The notes under the pieces are model-generated. The model made no database searches. It was not told the origin of the DNA and saw nothing but the letters and a program-made list of their open reading frames with translations. From assembly GCF_013181195.1 (NCBI RefSeq), contig NZ_SMZP01000002.1, positions 682,001 through 746,000 on the forward strand: a DNA stretch of 64,000 nucleotides. Reading direction: 5' to 3'. Of the stretch, positions 59,423-64,000 are shown piece after piece. The position numbers were made by a program, and so were the translations under genes. How positions within the stretch are numbered: position 1 is the first letter of the stretch; each line of letters opens with the position of its first letter. The stretch is from Caulobacter sp. RHG1 (GTDB taxonomy: Bacteria > Pseudomonadota > Alphaproteobacteria > Caulobacterales > Caulobacteraceae).

Positions 59423-61762
59423 ATGCTGCTGAGATCCGCTAGCGTGGTGGCCATCGCCGCCAGCCTGATGCTTGCCGCCCAAGCCCATGCCGCCGACGCG
59501 CCAGCCCCGGCCGCCGCAGACAACACCGAACTGGACGCCGTCGTCATCGTCGGCGCCGGTCAGACCCGCTCGGTCTCGACCCTGGTTCCGGCGCACCTGG
59601 AAGTGCTGCCGCCGGGCTCGAGCGTCCAGAAGGCCCTGAACTTCCTGCCGGGCGTCAGCGCCCAGTCGATCGACGCCCTGGGCGTCAACGAGCAGTCGCT
59701 GACCCTGCAGGTGCGCGGCTTCAACACCACCCACCTGGGCTATTCGCTGGACGGCATGCCGCTGGGCGACGGCGCCTACAACAACTACAACGGCCTGACC
59801 ATCAGCCGCGCCCTGATCTCGGAAAACCTGGGCCGCGCCGACCTGGCCACCGGCATCGCCGGCCTCAGCATCCCGTCGACCAGCAACCTGGGCGGCGCGC
59901 TGATCTACGTGTCCAACGATCCTAAGAAGGACATGGGCCTGTCGGTCAGCCAGAGCTTCGGCAGCGAAGACACCTACCGCACGTTCGTCCGCGTCGACAC
60001 CGGCGAGCACAAGGGCTGGTCGGCCTATCTGTCGGGCCACTACGCCCAGCAGGACCTGTTCGTGAACCAGGGCGCCTACAACAAGTCGACCGGCAAGCAG
60101 TTCAACGGCAAGGTCACCTACAAGGGCGAGCGCGGCCAGCTGACGGCCTTCGTCGACCTGTCGCGCACCAACCAGGCCGACGACGCCTACCTGTCCAAGG
60201 ACATGCTGAACCGCCTGGGCTGGGACTGGGCCGGCTACGCCCCGGACTGGAACAAGTACGTCAGCCGCGCCGCCTGTTCGGTGGCCTCGCAGGCCTCCAA
60301 GTGCGTTCAGCCGACCGGTCCGGAGAAGCTGAGCGACATCACCTTCACCAACGGTCAGATCCTGCGGAACGACGACCTGTTCTACATCGCCGGCGACTAC
60401 AACATCACGCCGACCCTGAAGGCCCACGCCCAGGTCTACCGCCACACCGACAAGGGCGCCGGCAACAACTTCATCACCGGCCTGTCCAACCAGGGCACGA
60501 CCGACACCTCGGACGACCTGCCGGTCCAGATCCGCGACACCCGCTACACGATCGAACGTGACGGCGTCGTCGCCAGCCTGTCGTGGAACATCGGCTTCAA
60601 CCACATCCAGGCCGGCCTGTGGCTGGAGCAGAACACCAGCAGCGCCGCGCGCTACATCTGGACCAACGTCACGGGCCCGTTCAGCCTGGCGCAGTTCCTG
60701 AAGGGCCGTCCGGACACCGCCCAGTGGGTGCAGTCCACCGACTGGAACACCCAGCAGTTCTACATCCAGGACACCATCACCCTGCTGAACGACGCCTTGA
60801 GCATCGACTTCGGCTTCAAGAGCACCAACGCCAAGTCGAACGCCCGGGCCCTCCCCGGCATCGCCAAGGCCCCGGCCGCGGCGGCGACCCAGTTCGCCAC
60901 CGGCTCGCTGAAGGCTTCTGACAACTTCCTGCCGGAAGCCGGCGTGCGTTGGCGCATCGCTGAAGGCCACGAGGTCTTCGCCAGCTACGCCGAGAACATG
61001 GCCATGTTCCAGGGCGGCTTCAAACTGGGTCCGCAATCGGTGTCGCAAGCCGTCTGGGACGCCCAGGGCCGCTATCTCGAGCCCGAGACCTCGACCAGCT
61101 TCGAAGGCGGCTATCGCTACATCAGCGGCCCGCTGCAGGTGTCGATCTCGGCCTATGAGGTCGACTTCAACAACCGCCTGCTGCAGTACAATCCCTGCCC
61201 GACCAACCAGCAGCAGAACCCGGGTTGCGGCAACTCCTTCCACAACGCTGGCAGCGTCACCAGCAAGGGCGCCGAGATCGGCGTGATGTGGCGTCCGACC
61301 GCGTGGCTGAACTGGTACAACTCGGCCTCGTACAACAAGTCGACCTACGACGAAGACCTGAACTGGTGCACGGGCGCCACCTGCGTGATCAAGAAGACCG
61401 CCGGCAAGCAGCAGGTCGACACGCCGAAGGAAATGTTCGCCTCGATGCTGATGCTCAAGCAGGGCGGCTTCTCGGCCTCGCTGCAGGGCAAGTACACGGG
61501 CCGTCGCTACTACACCTACACCAACGACCAGGGCTTCGGCGGCTACACCACCTTCGACCTGGGCGTCAGCTACAAGTTCGAAGACGTGGGCTTCATGAAG
61601 GGCGCCAAGGCGTCGCTGAACGTCACCAACCTGACGAACAAGCGCTACGCCTCCAACTTCGACGGCAGCGTCTATGCGCCGGACGACGCGGCCGGCGCGA
61701 TCGTGGTCTTCCACTCGTCGGCGCCGCGCCAGTTCTTCGGCACGCTCAGCTTCGACTTCTAA
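59423..61762 (+). CDS. TonB-dependent receptor
   Basis: A 779-residue outer-membrane receptor. Signal peptide (LMLAAQAHAA), plug with VVIVGAGQTRSVSTLVPAHLEV, LQVRGFNTTHLGYSLDGMPLGD and SIPSTSNLGGALIYV, and a barrel that ends FGTLSFDF. ATG 59423 is used; the longer open frame from 59330 runs through the promoter. A PHO-like box lies 76 bases upstream, and a secreted phytase-like gene is divergent. Together they suggest uptake of phosphate esters, or of a product released by the phytase-like protein. Barrel contains two Cys pairs (CPTNQQQNPGC, CTGATC) in one extracellular loop region. Confidence 0.92.
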   Translation: MLLRSASVVAIAASLMLAAQAHAADAPAPAAADNTELDAVVIVGAGQTRSVSTLVPAHLEVLPPGSSVQKALNFLPGVSAQSIDALGVNEQSLTLQVRGFNTTHLGYSLDGMPLGDGAYNNYNGLTISRALISENLGRADLATGIAGLSIPSTSNLGGALIYVSNDPKKDMGLSVSQSFGSEDTYRTFVRVDTGEHKGWSAYLSGHYAQQDLFVNQGAYNKSTGKQFNGKVTYKGERGQLTAFVDLSRTNQADDAYLSKDMLNRLGWDWAGYAPDWNKYVSRAACSVASQASKCVQPTGPEKLSDITFTNGQILRNDDLFYIAGDYNITPTLKAHAQVYRHTDKGAGNNFITGLSNQGTTDTSDDLPVQIRDTRYTIERDGVVASLSWNIGFNHIQAGLWLEQNTSSAARYIWTNVTGPFSLAQFLKGRPDTAQWVQSTDWNTQQFYIQDTITLLNDALSIDFGFKSTNAKSNARALPGIAKAPAAAATQFATGSLKASDNFLPEAGVRWRIAEGHEVFASYAENMAMFQGGFKLGPQSVSQAVWDAQGRYLEPETSTSFEGGYRYISGPLQVSISAYEVDFNNRLLQYNPCPTNQQQNPGCGNSFHNAGSVTSKGAEIGVMWRPTAWLNWYNSASYNKSTYDEDLNWCTGATCVIKKTAGKQQVDTPKEMFASMLMLKQGGFSASLQGKYTGRRYYTYTNDQGFGGYTTFDLGVSYKFEDVGFMKGAKASLNVTNLTNKRYASNFDGSVYAPDDAAGAIVVFHSSAPRQFFGTLSFDF

Positions 61763-61771
61763 GAGCCGAGA

Positions 61772-63376
61772 CTACGACTCCTCTCCGCCTTCGGGCGGAG
61801 AGGAGATGCTCGGCTCCATCAGCGCGCGCGTGACGCCGTTGGTCCAGCCGAAGCCGTCCTGGGTGGGATACTCCCCGCCCCCGCCGGCCCTGACCTCCTG
61901 GATATCGTACTTCTCCAGCATCTTGCCGCTGGCCTGGTACTCGCGCTCGACCGTCGCCAGCCAGCGCTTGGCGATCTCGCCCGACAGCGCCTGTTCGCCG
62001 TAGCGGCGCAGCCCCGCCACCGCCACCCACTGCAACGGCGCCCAGCCGTTGGGATCGTCCCACTGCTGGCCGGTCTGTTCGGTCGTGGTGCGCAGGCCGC
62101 CGGGGGCCAGCAGCTCGTCCCAGGCCTTCATCGCCACGATGTGCGCGCGGCGCTCGTCCGAAGCCCCGACGAACAGCGGATAGAAGGTCGCCGCGCTCAG
62201 GTGGTCCAGGCGCTCGCCGGTCTTCCACAGCGCGTCGAGATAGCCGCCCTTGGGACCATCCCACAGGTGATGGGTGATCGCCGCCGCCCGCGCCTTGGCC
62301 CGGCCATCATAGGCCTGGACGCACGCCGCGTCGGCCAGCTTGGCGCAGCCTTCCGAGATCGCCTTTTCGAGGCCGAACAGCAGGCTGTTGAGGTCGACCG
62401 GCGCGATGGCCGTGGTGCGGATCGTGGCCAGCGTCTTGCCGTCGTCCATCCAGCGCGAGGAATAGTCCCAGCCGCTCTCGGCCCCGGCCCGCAGGTCGCG
62501 GAACACCTGCGCGGGCAGCCGACCGCTGTGCAGCGCCGTCTCCAGGTCCTCGCGGTAGGACTCGTCGCGCGGCGTGTCGCGGTCGTCCCAATAGCGATTG
62601 AGGATCGCGCCATCCGGCATGGCCACCACCCGGCGATGGGCCTCTCCGGGTTTCAGGCCCTGCTCGCCATCCATCCAGAAGGCGTGCTCGCGCCGCATCC
62701 GCTCGACCCGCGCCTTGACCACCGCTGGGTCGGAAACGTCCGACAGCCCGACCATGGCGTAGAAGAACGGCGGCTGCGAGCGGCTGACATAATAGGTCCG
62801 GGCGCCGTTGGGGATGTGGCCATAGGCGTCGATCAGCCCGCCGAAGTCGTCGATCATGTTTTCCACCAGATCGGCGCGGCCGTCGGCCTTCAGGCCCAGC
62901 ATCGTGAAATAGCTGTCCCAGTAGTAGATCTCGCGGAAACGCCCGCCCGGCACGACGAACGGCTTGTCCATGGCCAGGGCCGAACCACCGGCCACGGCCT
63001 TGACCGGCGGCCGGGTCAGCTGCGGCCACAGGCTGGCGATGTGGGCCTTGAGGTCGGTGCGCGTGGGGGTCGCCTTGGCCGCAGCCCCCTGCTCCGGGAC
63101 CACGAAGTTGGCGTGGACGAAGCGCTTGAGCGCCGCGTCGCTGAACCGGGCCCGCGCGCGATAATCGGCCATGATCGCGGCCGGGGCGCGCTTGGGGACC
63201 GCATCGACGAAGGTCTTGCCGTCGGCGAACAGCTTACGGGTCTGCACCTGGTGGAACAGCGGGCCGTACAGGTCGGCCGGCGTCTGGACCGAGGTCGCGC
63301 TGGGGGTCTGGGCGTGGGCGGACACGGCCAGGCTCAGGGCGACGGCGGCGATCGTGAACGGGCGGATGCGGACCAT
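61772..63376 (-). CDS. treA: Periplasmic trehalase
   Basis: A 534-residue GH37 enzyme that hydrolyses trehalose to two glucose. Signal peptide (MVRIRPFTIAAVALSLAVSAHAQ). Trehalase signature 1 PGGRFREIYYWDSY and signature 2 QWDDPNGWAP are both exact. The length fits bacterial TreA. Its last codons run into the UUCG hairpin at 61778-61805 and give a C-terminal SSPPEGGEES tail. It converges on the TonB receptor gene (gap 9 bases). Start ATG 63376. Confidence 0.96.
   Translation of the reverse strand: MVRIRPFTIAAVALSLAVSAHAQTPSATSVQTPADLYGPLFHQVQTRKLFADGKTFVDAVPKRAPAAIMADYRARARFSDAALKRFVHANFVVPEQGAAAKATPTRTDLKAHIASLWPQLTRPPVKAVAGGSALAMDKPFVVPGGRFREIYYWDSYFTMLGLKADGRADLVENMIDDFGGLIDAYGHIPNGARTYYVSRSQPPFFYAMVGLSDVSDPAVVKARVERMRREHAFWMDGEQGLKPGEAHRRVVAMPDGAILNRYWDDRDTPRDESYREDLETALHSGRLPAQVFRDLRAGAESGWDYSSRWMDDGKTLATIRTTAIAPVDLNSLLFGLEKAISEGCAKLADAACVQAYDGRAKARAAAITHHLWDGPKGGYLDALWKTGERLDHLSAATFYPLFVGASDERRAHIVAMKAWDELLAPGGLRTTTEQTGQQWDDPNGWAPLQWVAVAGLRRYGEQALSGEIAKRWLATVEREYQASGKMLEKYDIQEVRAGGGGEYPTQDGFGWTNGVTRALMEPSISSPPEGGEES
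61778..61805. repeat. Perfect 12-base hairpin with TTCG loop
   Basis: CTCCTCTCCGCC-TTCG-GGCGGAGAGGAG lies at the meeting point of the TonB receptor and trehalase genes, inside the trehalase 3' codons. UUCG loops are very stable. It may be a bidirectional terminator or a copy of a dispersed palindromic element. No T-run on either strand. Confidence 0.7.
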
Positions 63377-63453
63377 GCGGACTCCTCGACTGGGCCGGGA
63401 CTTTACATCCCGCGCCCTGGCTGGTTCACGGAGCGCACCCAGGAGACTCCCGC

Positions 63454-63801
63454 ATGTCCGTCACCGTCTATCACAATCCAAAATGCAGCACCTCGACCAA
63501 GGTTGTCGCCCTGCTGCGCGAAGCCGGTCACGATCCCAAGGTGGTCGAGTATCTGAAGACGGGCTGGACCCGCGAGCAGTTGCAGGACCTGACCGCCCGC
63601 TCGGACACCGACCTCAAGGGTCTGCTGCGCAAGATGGGCACGCCGGCCGAAGAGCTGGGCCTCCTTGAGGCTGACGTCTCCGACGACGCCCTGCTCAGCG
63701 CCATGGTCGAGCACCCGATCCTGGTCAACCGCCCCATCGTCGACGGCCCCAAGGGCGTGGTCCTGGCGCGTCCGATCGAGAAGGCGCTGACGGTCGTCTA
63801 G
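63454..63801 (+). CDS. arsC: ArsC-family arsenate reductase
   Basis: A 115-residue glutaredoxin-dependent arsenate reductase homologue. The catalytic Cys11 is in YHNPKCSTS (family HNPxCxxS), with Arg-containing LVNRPIV and ARPIEKAL near the C-terminus as in ArsC. Reduces arsenate to arsenite with glutathione/glutaredoxin; Spx/YffB relatives share the fold. It stands alone, without arsB or arsR in the window, next to a PHO-like box gene. Arsenate enters by phosphate routes, so the proximity is suggestive only. ATG 63454 preceded by AGGAG, spacing about 9. Confidence 0.9.
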   Translation: MSVTVYHNPKCSTSTKVVALLREAGHDPKVVEYLKTGWTREQLQDLTARSDTDLKGLLRKMGTPAEELGLLEADVSDDALLSAMVEHPILVNRPIVDGPKGVVLARPIEKALTVV

Positions 63802-63833
63802 CCGTCCAGACGCCCCCTGCCCGCGTCGCAAAA

Positions 63834-63851
63834 CTGTCTTTAAGCTGTGAC
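63834..63851 (+). promoter_or_regulatory. PHO-box-like site CTGTCTT-TAAG-CTGTGAC
   Basis: Two 7-mers with 11-base period in PhoB-box form, 73 bases before the ATG of the exported protein that runs off the right edge. PhoB control is inferred. Confidence 0.65.
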
Positions 63852-63923
63852 ACAAGCCCGGACATCGGTCCGGCAAGGTCGCCCTATCGTCGCCCGCCTC
63901 GGCCGAACAGGATCCAGACGACA

Positions 63924-64000
63924 ATGAACAAGCTTCTCGGCGCCGTCGCCACGCTCGCCCTGCTCGCCGTCGCCGACAACGCCCATGCCGCCCGCGACTA
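63924..64000 (+). CDS. Exported protein, 3' end outside the window (possibly PstS-like)
   Basis: Only 25 codons are present: a signal peptide MNKLLGAVATLALLAVADNAHA with cleavage near HAA, then RD. The PHO-like box upstream and an ARD start of the mature part are consistent with a phosphate-binding protein such as PstS, but 25 residues do not allow assignment. Another PHO-regulated exported enzyme is equally possible. Confidence 0.5.
   Translation, partial: MNKLLGAVATLALLAVADNAHAARD

Noticed and set aside
63924..64000. Calling the last gene pstS
   Set aside because: Only 25 codons, mostly signal peptide, are visible.

Overview
The window looks like chromosomal DNA of a Caulobacteraceae alphaproteobacterium, most likely Caulobacter. 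It is very GC-rich and gene-dense, with many two-component systems, three TonB-dependent receptors, a MucR-type regulator, a tryptophan-to-kynurenine pair and CtrA-, Fur- and PHO-like sites. The genus is an inference from gene content. No rRNA, tRNA, CRISPR, insertion sequence or prophage was seen; this reads as core chromosome.

Layout. 0-5 kb: a 5'-complete but cut-off Gfo/Idh/MocA dehydrogenase divergent from a LacI regulator, then a LysR regulator divergent from an aldo/keto reductase and an SDR. 5-12.5 kb: a two-component system divergent from a tripartite RND efflux operon whose leader carries a terminator-like hairpin. 12.5-18.1 kb: a probable envelope glycolipid cluster (two GT4 glycosyltransferases, a GINT1_N-like protein, a UPF0104 membrane protein and a lone LptF/LptG-family permease). 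18.2-24 kb: a hybrid histidine kinase, then an Lrp-type regulator divergent from kynA and a class V PLP enzyme. 23.6-26.4 kb: a Fur-box-preceded small secreted protein and a FepA/CirA-like receptor. 26.4-27.5 kb: two stand-alone receivers, a long RNA hairpin and a 27-codon ORF.

27.5-33.9 kb: a TonB receptor gene preceded by a tandem glycine riboswitch and a PHO-like box, followed by a secreted S9 peptidase and a secreted amidohydrolase. I infer peptide or glycine-linked nutrient uptake. 33.9-48 kb is packed with signalling: a solute-binding lipoprotein with a TctDE-like system, a KdpDE pair with a shortened KdpD, a PepSY-PhoPQ-like operon divergent from a two-domain beta-propeller phytase across a perfectly symmetric repeat operator, and a further OmpR/EnvZ-like pair. 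48-53.3 kb: carbonic anhydrase plus SulP transporter, a zinc-finger-less MucR homologue, a predicted minus-strand small RNA and a class A PBP. 53.3-57.7 kb: TetR/thioesterase, Asp/Glu racemase, DeoR/MFS and DUF1636. 57.7-64 kb: a phosphate-flavoured block (phytase-like secreted protein and TonB receptor with a PHO box, trehalase, ArsC, and a PHO-box-preceded exported protein cut by the window end).

Recurring themes are nutrient sensing coupled to outer-membrane import (iron, phosphate/phytate, glycine/peptides) and tight packing. Four convergent gene pairs share a 4-base CTAG stop overlap, and many operons use 4-base start/stop overlaps with ATG, GTG or TTG starts.
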